A DNA stretch of 6,705 nucleotides from JABMRP01 sp964444795 (GCA_964444795.1 CAYUIQ010000350.1:1-6705); one strand, 5' to 3'; positions 1-6,705 are shown, counted from the stretch's first letter. The notes: a model not told the origin generated them from the sequence alone. Numbers and translations: made by a program.

Positions 1-34
1 CTGGGGGCTCGCTGCGCTCGACCCCAGGCACCCA
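1..34. repeat. GC-rich palindromic repeat, left copy
   Basis: The left edge begins CTGGGGGCTCG and continues to CGACCCCAGGCACCC. Bases 1-6 (CTGGGG) pair with 22-27 (CCCCAG) around a 15-base loop, so the unit is itself a weak palindrome. The same family recurs at the right end of the window: CTGGGGGCTCG is repeated exactly at 6684-6694, and the reverse complement of 19-33 matches 6628-6642 at 14 of 15 bases. The unit may start before base 1, because the window cuts it. It could be an intergenic dispersed repeat or the stem of a terminator for an upstream gene; there is no T-tract after it. Confidence 0.6.
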
Positions 35-82
35 TGCCGCTAAACGGTGGCACGAGGACTAGTTTTCCAAAACACACCAAAC

Positions 83-86
83 GGAG
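83..86 (+). promoter_or_regulatory. Ribosome binding site for the first gene
   Basis: GGAG lies 8 bases before the ATG at 95. This spacing supports the ATG over the in-frame GTG at 47, which would add 16 polar residues ahead of the signal peptide and has no clear purine-rich site at a suitable distance. I see no convincing -35/-10 promoter in 35-82, so the transcription start may lie outside the window or use a non-canonical sigma factor. Confidence 0.65.
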
Positions 87-94
87 ACAAGACC

Positions 95-3000
95 ATGGCG
101 GGAACCATCCGAAAGACCAGCGCTTGGCCCTTGCGAGGACTGCTTGCCTTGGTCTTAGTCGCGCAGGCAGGTGTTTCCGACGCCCAGACCCCGCAGGCCG
201 CCGCCCGGCAGATCCTCGACACGGCCGGCGTCCAGGGAGGCCTGGTCGCGCATCTGGGTTGCGGGGACGGCCAACTCACGGCGGCCCTGCAAGCCAACGA
301 CCGCTACCGAGTCCACGGACTGGACACCGGCGCCGAGAATGTCCGGCTTGCCCGGGAGCATATTCAAGGCCTGGGAATCTACGGCAAGGTATCGGTCGAG
401 TCGCTCCACGGGAAGACCCTGCCCTATGCCGACAATCTGGTCAATCTTCTAGTAGCCAGCAAACCGGGCGAGGTGCCGATGGCCGAAATGATGCGCGTCG
501 TTTCGCCCGACGGCGTGGTGATGCTCCCCGAAGGGGACACATGGAAGAAGATCGTCAAGCCCTGGCCCAAGGAGATCGACGACTGGACGCACTACCTCCA
601 CGACCCGAGCAACAACGCGGTGGCCGATGACACGGTCGTCGGTCCGCCGCGCCGCTACCAGTGGATCGCCGGACCGCGTTGGGCCCGAAGTCACGACCAC
701 CTTTCGAGCCTCAGTGCGATGGTCTCCACCGGGGGGCGCGTCTTCTATATCGTCGACGAGGGACCGATCGCCGCGGTGGCCATCGAACCCAAATGGTTCC
801 TGGTCGCCCGAGATGCGTTCAGCGGCGTGCTGTTGTGGAAACGACCGGTGGCGCCTTGGGAGGGACATCTTCGTGATTTTCGTAGCGGTCCGGCCGATCT
901 GGCCCGACGGCTGGTGGCCGTGGGAGATCGCGTGTACGTTACGCTGGGCTACGGAAAGCCGGTCAGCGCGCTGGACGCGGCCACCGGGGAAATCGTCCAA
1001 GAGTACAAGGAAACGACCGGCGCGATGGAGATCCTCGTTCACGACAACATGCTGTTGGCCGTCGTCGGCGATCGAGAGCCCGACAACACCGGCGGCGCCG
1101 CAAAGCCGGTGAATCCGGCAAACAGTTGGCATTGGTGGCCCATCTACGAAGACGTGCCGCCACGCAAGCATTTGATCGCCCTGCAAGCCGATTCGGGCAA
1201 AGTGGCATGGAAGAAGGATGACGCGGAGGCGGCCGAGATCATGCCCACCACCTTGGCGGCGGCCGGTAAGCGTGTGTTCTTCCAGAGCCACAAGGACGTG
1301 CTCGCGCTGGACGGTTCGTCGGGCGACGTACTCTGGCGTGCGGCGCGACCGGTTGCCTGCGACCGACCTACCTGGTCGGCCCCGACGCTGGTCATCCACG
1401 GCGACGTCGTGCTCTGCGGAGATCGGGCCGTCGACAGTTCGCCCCCCGGCGTTCCCGAGACGACCAAGCCCAGCCGATGGGTCGTCAGTTCGACCGGTGG
1501 TATCGCCCCCAAGGGCCAGATCATCGCGTTCGCCACGGCCACCGGCAAGAAACTCTGGGAGTCGGACGGCCGCGAGTGTTACAATGCGCCGGTCGACGTC
1601 TTGGTGGCCGACGACATGGTCTGGTCGGGTAACCTCGTCCACTCTCGCGATCCGGGCATCTCAACCGGCCGCGACATGCACACGGGCGAGATCGTGAAAA
1701 CACGCCCGCCGGATCAGCAGTTCTTCAAGATCATCATGTCGCACCATCGGTGCCATCGCAACAAGGCGACCACGAAATACCTCGTGTTGGGGCGCGACGG
1801 GATCGAGCTGATCGATCTGGCCACCGGCAAGGGGTTCGGCAACTCGTGGGTGCGAGGCTCGTGTCAGTACGGGGTCATGCCGTGCAACGGGTTGATCTAC
1901 GCGCCGCACCACTCGTGTGCCTGCCACGTCGAGTCAAAGCTCAACAACTTCAACGCGCTGGCCCCGGCGGCAAAAGCCGACGAGCCGATCCCCGGCGCCG
2001 ACCAACCGCGACTCCAGCGCGGCCCGGCCTACGCGGACGCCTCTCCCTCCGCAACCGTCGCGGAAGGCGATTGGCCCACCTATCGTCACGACGCGGCGCG
2101 CACCGGCCGCAGTTCGTGTACCGTGCCAGTAACCTTGAAAATGGCCTGGCAGACCGAGATGTCGGGCGACCGCCTCAGTTGCCCGGTGATCGCCGAGGGA
2201 AAAGTGTTCGTCGCCCGAATCGACCGCCACGAGGTTTGCGCCTTGGGCGCCAAAGACGGCAAGCTGCTCTGGAGCTTCACCGCCGGCGGACGCGTCGATT
2301 CTCCGCCGACGATTCACGAAGGCACGGCCATCTTCGGGTGCGCCGACGGATGGATCTACTGCGTGCGGGTCGCCGACGGCCAGTTGGCATGGCGATTCCG
2401 TGCCGCCCCGGGCCAGCGGCGCATCGTGTCCTACGACCAATTGGAATCGGCCTGGCCGGTTCACGGCAGTGTGCTGGTTCGCGAGGGCGTCGTCCACGCG
2501 GTGGCCGGACGGACCACCTATCTCGACGGCGGCATGGTCCTCTGCCGGCTCGATGCATCGACCGGTAAATTGCTTTCGGAGACGGCCATCACCGGCGCCG
2601 CGTTGCCCGATGTGCTCTCAAGCGACGGCACCTCGGTCTTCTTGCGCCACCGGCGATTCGACAATCAGGGTGCCGAACAACAGAGCAACGTACGGCATCT
2701 CTACAGCCCGGCCGGATTCCTCGACGGGTCGTGGTGGCATCGCACCTACTGGCAGGTGGGCACGGCGATGCGTTCCGGTTGGGGTGCCTGGCCCAACTCC
2801 GGCAATCAGGTTCCCGCGGGAAGACTGTTGGTGGTCGACGATTCGACGGTTTACGGCTTCGGGCGGTTCAATCAATATCACCGCCACGGTACCCACGTGG
2901 GGCTCGGCCGCGTGCGATACTTTCTCTACGCCTCAGCTCCCAAAGCAGAGAAGAAACCGGGCCAACCGGCCCGGCGCACCGGCCCGGCGCCCGCGGGCGT

Positions 3001-3343
3001 TCCGTCGCGCTGGTCGGAGTCGCTGCCGCTGTTGGTCCGGGGGATGGTGCTCTGCGACGGAACGCTTTTCGTCGCCGGTCCGCCGGATGTCGTTAGGTAC
3101 GCCCCCGAGAGCGCTACCGACCCGTACCATAGCAACTCGCCTGACGCGCTGCGCGAGCAAGAGGCCGCGCTGGCGGGAAAACGGGGCGGGCTGCTCTGGG
3201 CCGTCTCGGCCGACGACGGCACCAAGCTGGCCGAGTACCAGCTCGAAGCGCCGCCGCAGTGGGACGGTCTGGCCGCGGCCGCTGGCCGGCTCTATCTGAC
3301 GACGACCGACGGGAAGATCCTTTGCATGGAAAATGCGAAATAG
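95..3343 (+). CDS. Secreted methyltransferase-like / PQQ-type beta-propeller protein, paralogue A
   Basis: The product has 1,082 residues and its exact function is unknown. Residues 1-30 form a signal peptide: basic start with R6, K7 and R14, hydrophobic core LLALVLVAQAGV, likely cleavage after SDA. Residues 38-145 resemble a short class I SAM methyltransferase: glycine loop LGCGDG at 54-59, an acid at the end of strand 2 (D77), an LPYADNLVNLL segment at 109-119, and a MRVVSPDGVVML strand at 133-144. A family-type junction follows (DDWTHYLHDPSNNAVA, 162-177). The first propeller block, about 205-580, contains PQQ-like blade ends such as ARDAFSGVLLW, LDAATGEI, LQADSGKVAW and FATATGKKLW. A Cys/His segment covers 550-611. 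The second block, 659-1080, begins DWPTYRHDAARTG and includes ALGAKDGKLLWSFTAGG and VRVADGQLAWRFRAAP. No vicinal Cys pair is present, so a true PQQ alcohol dehydrogenase is unlikely. It lies 15 bases upstream of its paralogue, probably co-transcribed with it, and acts in the periplasm or at the cell surface. The ATG at 95 is chosen because of the ribosome binding site and the signal peptide. Confidence 0.95.
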   Translation: MAGTIRKTSAWPLRGLLALVLVAQAGVSDAQTPQAAARQILDTAGVQGGLVAHLGCGDGQLTAALQANDRYRVHGLDTGAENVRLAREHIQGLGIYGKVSVESLHGKTLPYADNLVNLLVASKPGEVPMAEMMRVVSPDGVVMLPEGDTWKKIVKPWPKEIDDWTHYLHDPSNNAVADDTVVGPPRRYQWIAGPRWARSHDHLSSLSAMVSTGGRVFYIVDEGPIAAVAIEPKWFLVARDAFSGVLLWKRPVAPWEGHLRDFRSGPADLARRLVAVGDRVYVTLGYGKPVSALDAATGEIVQEYKETTGAMEILVHDNMLLAVVGDREPDNTGGAAKPVNPANSWHWWPIYEDVPPRKHLIALQADSGKVAWKKDDAEAAEIMPTTLAAAGKRVFFQSHKDVLALDGSSGDVLWRAARPVACDRPTWSAPTLVIHGDVVLCGDRAVDSSPPGVPETTKPSRWVVSSTGGIAPKGQIIAFATATGKKLWESDGRECYNAPVDVLVADDMVWSGNLVHSRDPGISTGRDMHTGEIVKTRPPDQQFFKIIMSHHRCHRNKATTKYLVLGRDGIELIDLATGKGFGNSWVRGSCQYGVMPCNGLIYAPHHSCACHVESKLNNFNALAPAAKADEPIPGADQPRLQRGPAYADASPSATVAEGDWPTYRHDAARTGRSSCTVPVTLKMAWQTEMSGDRLSCPVIAEGKVFVARIDRHEVCALGAKDGKLLWSFTAGGRVDSPPTIHEGTAIFGCADGWIYCVRVADGQLAWRFRAAPGQRRIVSYDQLESAWPVHGSVLVREGVVHAVAGRTTYLDGGMVLCRLDASTGKLLSETAITGAALPDVLSSDGTSVFLRHRRFDNQGAEQQSNVRHLYSPAGFLDGSWWHRTYWQVGTAMRSGWGAWPNSGNQVPAGRLLVVDDSTVYGFGRFNQYHRHGTHVGLGRVRYFLYASAPKAEKKPGQPARRTGPAPAGVPSRWSESLPLLVRGMVLCDGTLFVAGPPDVVRYAPESATDPYHSNSPDALREQEAALAGKRGGLLWAVSADDGTKLAEYQLEAPPQWDGLAAAAGRLYLTTTDGKILCMENAK

Positions 3344-3345
3344 GC

Positions 3346-3352
3346 GAAAGGA
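3346..3352 (+). promoter_or_regulatory. Ribosome binding site for the second gene
   Basis: GAAAGGA lies 6 bases before the ATG at 3359, inside the 15-base gap after the first gene's TAG. The gap has no room for a promoter or terminator, so the second gene is most simply read from the first gene's transcript and may be translationally coupled to it. Confidence 0.75.
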
Positions 3353-3358
3353 ATACAA

Positions 3359-6300
3359 ATGAGTTTCTGTCAGACAGCAATCCTGCGCGCCTCGGTCGGC
3401 CTGTTGGCAGTGACCTGCATGACCCACGCCGCGACGGCCGCTCCTTCGGCAACGGATATTCTCGACGCGACGGGGATCCAGGGCGGGTTGATCGTCCACG
3501 TCGGCTGCGGTGATGGCCGGTTGACCGCCGCGTTGCACGCCGGCGATGCGTTTCTCGTGCATGGTCTTGATACCGAAGCGGAGAACGTCGAGCAAGCCCG
3601 GGCGCATATCCGCTCGCGGGGGCTCTACGGTCCGGTGTCGGCTGGTCTGTTCGATGGTCGGCACTTGCCCTACGCCGACGATCTGGCGAACCTCGTCGTC
3701 GCGGAGGACCTGGGCGAAGTTGGCAAGACCGAGGTGCTGCGAGTTCTGGCTCCGGGTGGAGTGGCATACATCGGGGGTGGCGGTCAGTGGACCAAAACCG
3801 TCAAGCCGCGGCCCGACGAGATCGACGAGTGGACCCATTTCCTCCACGACGCATCGAACAACGCGGTGGCCCAAGATAGGCAAGTCGACACGCCGCGGCG
3901 GCTGAAGTGGGCCTGCGGACCGTTATGGACGCGGAGCCACGAGTTCAACTCCAGCGTTTGCGCGATGGTCTCGGCCGGAGGACGTGTCTTCTACGTGTTG
4001 GACGAAGGACTGACCGGCATCACGGCGCCGCCGATCCCCGAGCGATGGATGCTCATCGCCCGCGACGCATTCAACGGAGTGCTCCTGTGGAAACGGCCGT
4101 TGGACCAATGGGGAGCCGGCGCGTGGCGGAACAAGGCGCTGCGAAGTATTCCCGCCACTGTGCCGCGGAGTCTGGTGGCCGACGGAGATCGGGTCTTCAT
4201 GACGCTCGGCTACGGCGCGGCGGTGTCGATTCTTGATGCGGCGACCGGCCGGATCGTGACAACTTGCGAAGGCACCGAAGGGGCCAGTGAAATCCGGCAC
4301 AGCGACGGTGTGCTGATTGTTCGCCGCGGGACCGGCGCGATTATGGCCAGCGATGCCAAGAACGGCAAGAAACTCTGGGAGGTCGCCGGGAGCATCCGGC
4401 CACTGACGCCGGCCGTTTGTCGCGGCAAGGTGTTCTTTCAGGACGGGAAGACGGTCTCGTGCCTCGGCCTGAAGGACGGCAAGCCGCTCTGGCGGAAGCC
4501 TGTCAAGGCGGCGGTGTCGCTGTTGCTGGTCCACGAGGATCGCGCTGTGCTGCTCACCGGACGGTCACTCGAAGCCGTGTCGGCCGACACGGGCGAAACG
4601 CTCTGGGCGGTCGACTCGGGCGTGTCGCGCCGCGAACTGTTCGTCGCCGGAGGCCAACTCTGGCATTGGCAAGGCGATCGCGTCGTCGGCCGTGACATGC
4701 AATCGGGCCAGGTGAAGACCGAGCCGGACACAACCGATGTCTTTACACCCGGCCATCATCTTCGCTGCTACCAGAGCAAGGGCACGGAGAACTTTCTTAT
4801 TACGCCCTACCGGGGTGTCGAGTTCGTGAACCTCGCCGGCGGAGAGCATAGCCAGAACGATTGGGTTCGCGGGCCCTGCACCTACGGAATCATGCCCTGC
4901 AACGGCCTGCTTTACGCGCCGCCGAATCCGTGTTTCTGCTACCCGGGGGTGAAGCTGACGGGGTTTAATGCGCTGGCGCCCGAGGGAAAGGCGGAAAGCG
5001 GAAAGTGGAAAGCGGAGCAAGGGCCGCGGTTGCAGCGGGGTGCGGCTTATGGCACCATTGCGGCGTGGGGGACACTTGAGGCTGGTGAAGCGGCGGAACC
5101 GCGCCGCGCGCCTGCGGAAGAGTGGCCCACGTATCGGCATGATGCGCGGCGCAGCGGCGCCACCTCTGGGGAAGTTTCGCCCGAGGTGTCCTCGCGGTGG
5201 AAGGTGAAATTGGGAGGGCGGCTGACGCCGCCAGTGGTTGCCGACGGTCTGGTGTTCGTGGCCGCCAAGGACCAACACACGCTGCACGCGCTGAACATCG
5301 ACCACGGCGGCAAGCTCTGGCAGTTCACCGCCGGCGGGCGCATCGACTCGCCGCCGACCGTTCATGGCGACAAATTGGTACTCTTCGGCAGCGCCGACGG
5401 CCACGTCTACTGTGTGCGAGCCACTGATGGAGAACTCGTCTGGCGATTCCGCGCGGCTCCCTCCGACCGGCAGATCGTCGCCTTTGGCCAATTGGAATCG
5501 CCCTGGCGCGTTCACGGTAGCATTCTGATCCACGACGGGCTGGCCTATGGCACGGCGGGACGTTCGACCTATCTCGACGGCGGGATCCGCGTCTTTGCGC
5601 TCGATCCGGCCAGCGGCAAAGTCGTGCATGAAACGCGTCTCGACACCTGGGCTCGAACCCGGAAAGACGCCGTCGGCAAACCGTTCATTCCCGGATACCA
5701 TATCGAAGGCGCGATGTCCGACGTGCTGGTAAGCGAAGGCGATTCGATTTTCCTCGGGCAATACGAACTCGATCGGACGCTCGCCCAGCGCGAGGTCCCC
5801 TATGTCGATCCCAAAGGCAAGGATGCGCCGGTGGCGATGGACCTCTCGAAGCAACCGTTCGTCGTTGAGAATGTCGAGCGCAACCAGGGCTTCGAGGTGC
5901 ATCAGCGCAATTGGGTAGACAAAACCCAAGCCGCGCTGGTCGAGCAGTACAACCGAACCCACGGACACTACAGTTTCGGTGATCGGCGCATGGGGCGGCA
6001 CGTCCTGGCCACCGGCGGGTTTCTCGACGATTCGTGGTACAACCGCACGTTTTGGATGTATTCCGAGTCCTGGCCGGGGTTCTACTTGGGACATCTCGGC
6101 GCGAAGACGGGACACTTGCTCGTCGTGGGTCCGGAGAAAACCTACGCCTTGCAGGCCTATCCGGAACGAAACCTGCAGAGCCCCCTGTTCACACCCGGCG
6201 GCAAGGGATACCTGCTCTTTGCCGACGCCAACGACAACGAGCCGGTGCTCGACCACCGCACCCGGGGAACGACCAAGGGTTGGGGGTTTACTCGCCGCGA

Positions 6301-6586
6301 GGCACCCGTCTGGCACCACTGGATCCCGGTGCGCGTCCGCGGCATGGTGCTGGCCGGCGAGTGTCTGTTCGTGGCCGGTCCGCCCGACGTCTTGGACCCC
6401 GACGATCCGATGGCGTCCTTCGAAGGTCGCAAGGGAGCCCTCCTTCGCGCGTGTTCGGCCGATGGCGGCAAGACCCTGAGCGAGCAGAAGCTCAAGGCCC
6501 CGCCCGTCTTCGACGGCCTGATCGCCGCTTCCGGACGGCTCGTCATGTCGGCCACCGACGGAAGCGTGATCTGCTTCGGGCAATAG
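3359..6586 (+). CDS. Secreted methyltransferase-like / PQQ-type beta-propeller protein, paralogue B
   Basis: The product has 1,075 residues and is collinear with the upstream paralogue; its function is unknown. Residues 1-28 form a signal peptide with core ILRASVGLLAVTCM and likely cleavage after ATAA. The methyltransferase-like domain covers about 31-138: glycine loop VGCGDG at 48-53, D71 at the end of strand 2, LPYADDLANLVV at 103-114, and LRVLAPGGVAYI at 127-138. The junction EWTHFLHDASNNAVA is at 157-171. The first propeller block (about 200-500) has blade ends such as ARDAFNGVLLW, LDAATGRI, SDAKNGKKLW and VSADTGETLW. A Cys/His segment (466-527) and a charged linker (542-587) follow. The second block starts at EWPTYRHDARRSG (588-600) and includes FTAGGRIDSPPT and RSTYLDGG. 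It ends in a PQQ-like strand (ATDGSVICFGQ) and tandem TAG codons at 6584-6589. Relative to paralogue A it is about 82 residues shorter in the first block and about 84 longer in the second, where an extra segment lies within 743-886. The window cannot show whether the two products form a complex or are alternative versions. Confidence 0.95.
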   Translation: MSFCQTAILRASVGLLAVTCMTHAATAAPSATDILDATGIQGGLIVHVGCGDGRLTAALHAGDAFLVHGLDTEAENVEQARAHIRSRGLYGPVSAGLFDGRHLPYADDLANLVVAEDLGEVGKTEVLRVLAPGGVAYIGGGGQWTKTVKPRPDEIDEWTHFLHDASNNAVAQDRQVDTPRRLKWACGPLWTRSHEFNSSVCAMVSAGGRVFYVLDEGLTGITAPPIPERWMLIARDAFNGVLLWKRPLDQWGAGAWRNKALRSIPATVPRSLVADGDRVFMTLGYGAAVSILDAATGRIVTTCEGTEGASEIRHSDGVLIVRRGTGAIMASDAKNGKKLWEVAGSIRPLTPAVCRGKVFFQDGKTVSCLGLKDGKPLWRKPVKAAVSLLLVHEDRAVLLTGRSLEAVSADTGETLWAVDSGVSRRELFVAGGQLWHWQGDRVVGRDMQSGQVKTEPDTTDVFTPGHHLRCYQSKGTENFLITPYRGVEFVNLAGGEHSQNDWVRGPCTYGIMPCNGLLYAPPNPCFCYPGVKLTGFNALAPEGKAESGKWKAEQGPRLQRGAAYGTIAAWGTLEAGEAAEPRRAPAEEWPTYRHDARRSGATSGEVSPEVSSRWKVKLGGRLTPPVVADGLVFVAAKDQHTLHALNIDHGGKLWQFTAGGRIDSPPTVHGDKLVLFGSADGHVYCVRATDGELVWRFRAAPSDRQIVAFGQLESPWRVHGSILIHDGLAYGTAGRSTYLDGGIRVFALDPASGKVVHETRLDTWARTRKDAVGKPFIPGYHIEGAMSDVLVSEGDSIFLGQYELDRTLAQREVPYVDPKGKDAPVAMDLSKQPFVVENVERNQGFEVHQRNWVDKTQAALVEQYNRTHGHYSFGDRRMGRHVLATGGFLDDSWYNRTFWMYSESWPGFYLGHLGAKTGHLLVVGPEKTYALQAYPERNLQSPLFTPGGKGYLLFADANDNEPVLDHRTRGTTKGWGFTRREAPVWHHWIPVRVRGMVLAGECLFVAGPPDVLDPDDPMASFEGRKGALLRACSADGGKTLSEQKLKAPPVFDGLIAASGRLVMSATDGSVICFGQ
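4985..5016 (+). repeat. Heptamer GGAAAGN repeat inside the linker of paralogue B
   Basis: Three contiguous heptamers, GGAAAGC, GGAAAGT and GGAAAGC, occupy 4993-5013. GGAAAGG lies one base before them (4985-4991) and a partial GGA follows. The tract encodes residues 543-553 of paralogue B, in the charged linker between the cysteine segment and the second propeller. The corresponding linker of paralogue A is about 12 residues shorter and lacks the tract, so the repeat roughly accounts for the difference. Seven is not a multiple of three, so gain or loss of one unit would shift the frame and remove the second propeller. Confidence 0.7.
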
Positions 6587-6627
6587 TAGCCGTGCCGGTG
6601 GGCGACCGAAGAATGGCTGTCGCATTC

Positions 6628-6672
6628 GGGTGGCTGGGGTCGGACTGCGAGGAACGAGCAGGGAGCCCCCAG
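6628..6672. repeat. GC-rich palindromic repeat, right copy (inverted)
   Basis: The copy runs from GGGTGGCTGGGGTCG (6628-6642) to GAGCCCCCAG (6663-6672). It is the reverse complement of the left-edge repeat with about 12 extra bases in the middle. Its ends, CTGGGG at 6634-6639 and CCCCAG at 6667-6672, are the same terminal palindrome as in the left copy. It begins 41 bases after the stop of paralogue B. No open reading frame or transposase fragment is associated with it. Confidence 0.6.
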
Positions 6673-6705
6673 AACCTCTGCAACTGGGGGCTCGACGCTC
6701 GTTCC
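6651..6705. terminator. Long imperfect hairpin after the operon, possible bidirectional terminator
   Basis: GGAACGAGC (6651-6659) pairs with GCTCGTTCC (6697-6705), and GAGCCCCCAG (6663-6672) pairs with CTGGGGGCTC (6684-6693). A 3-by-3 internal mismatch separates the two stems and the apical loop is 11 bases (6673-6683). The arms are two facing copies of the flanking repeat, so pairing probably continues beyond the window edge. Position and strength fit transcription termination or 3' end protection. No T-tract is visible within the window, so a canonical Rho-independent terminator is not shown, and a plain repeat-derived palindrome is equally possible. Confidence 0.45.

Noticed and set aside
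66..77. Short mirror-like GTTTTCCAAAAC in the leader as an operator
   Set aside because: The five-base arms with a two-base centre are too short to distinguish from chance, and no regulator gene is nearby.
47..94. In-frame GTG start extending the first gene by 16 residues
   Set aside because: The extension is polar, would bury the signal peptide, and lacks a clear ribosome binding site. The ATG at 95 has GGAG 8 bases upstream.
449..1642. 397-codon open frame on the minus strand opposite paralogue A
   Set aside because: It is a GC-driven shadow of the real gene, rich in Arg, Gly and His without domain motifs. The same applies to the frame at 2933-3883, which spans the junction of both real genes.
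1889..1930. Possible c-type haem site near the CAC-His sequence of paralogue A
   Set aside because: Haem c attachment needs CXXCH. Here the cysteines are separated by one residue, and paralogue B lacks the His.
3404..3418. Lipoprotein signal at C20 of paralogue B
   Set aside because: The residues before the Cys are A-V-T, and the -1 position is not Gly, Ala or Ser. The AXA-type cleavage after ATAA fits better.
95..6586. PQQ-dependent alcohol or glucose dehydrogenase
   Set aside because: The blade-end motifs are PQQ-like, but no adjacent Cys-Cys pair or recognisable cofactor and calcium site is visible, and the domain order differs. A non-enzymatic or unknown propeller role is safer.
4565..6625. 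686-codon open frame on the minus strand opposite paralogue B
   Set aside because: It lies almost wholly opposite a gene with conserved motifs, and long antisense frames are expected in GC-rich coding DNA. Its translation shows no recognisable domain or signal.

Overview
The window is GC-rich, densely coding and entirely plus-strand. It carries two large tandem genes, which are diverged copies of one ancestor. Each encodes a secreted protein of about 1,080 residues: an export signal, a short class I methyltransferase-like (Rossmann) domain, then two blocks of PQQ-type beta-propeller repeats joined by a cysteine/histidine-rich segment. From memory, this architecture and its stock phrases (a WTH-x-LHD-x-SNNAVA block, FTAGGR-x-DSPPT, GR-x-TYLDGG) are typical of Planctomycetota, especially Pirellulales-like genomes. 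Similar proteins there are usually annotated only as 'PQQ-binding-like beta-propeller repeat protein' or 'BamB-like'. The assignment to that phylum is inference; nothing in the window (no rRNA or marker gene) proves it.

Layout: 1-34 is a GC-rich palindromic repeat. 35-94 is a short leader with a ribosome binding site. 95-3343 is the first gene. A 15-base gap with its own ribosome binding site follows. 3359-6586 is the second gene, ending in two consecutive TAG codons. 6587-6705 is non-coding and holds a second, inverted copy of the left-edge repeat and the start of a third copy. Copies two and three face each other and form a long imperfect hairpin that runs to the window edge.

The gene spacing and the lack of any terminator or promoter between them point to one two-gene transcript. 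The products probably act together, or as alternative versions, outside the cytoplasm. Their biochemical function is not known to me. The methyltransferase-like fold keeps the glycine-rich loop but has His where the motif I acid is usual, and it is predicted to sit where S-adenosylmethionine is not expected. It may therefore be a repurposed binding domain. The most interesting features are this exported Rossmann domain, the shared C-x6-C-x10-C-x-C cluster between the propellers, the compensating large indels between the paralogues, a heptamer repeat in the interdomain linker of the second gene, and the repeat family flanking the pair. I found no RNA genes, CRISPR arrays, transposase genes or integration sites.
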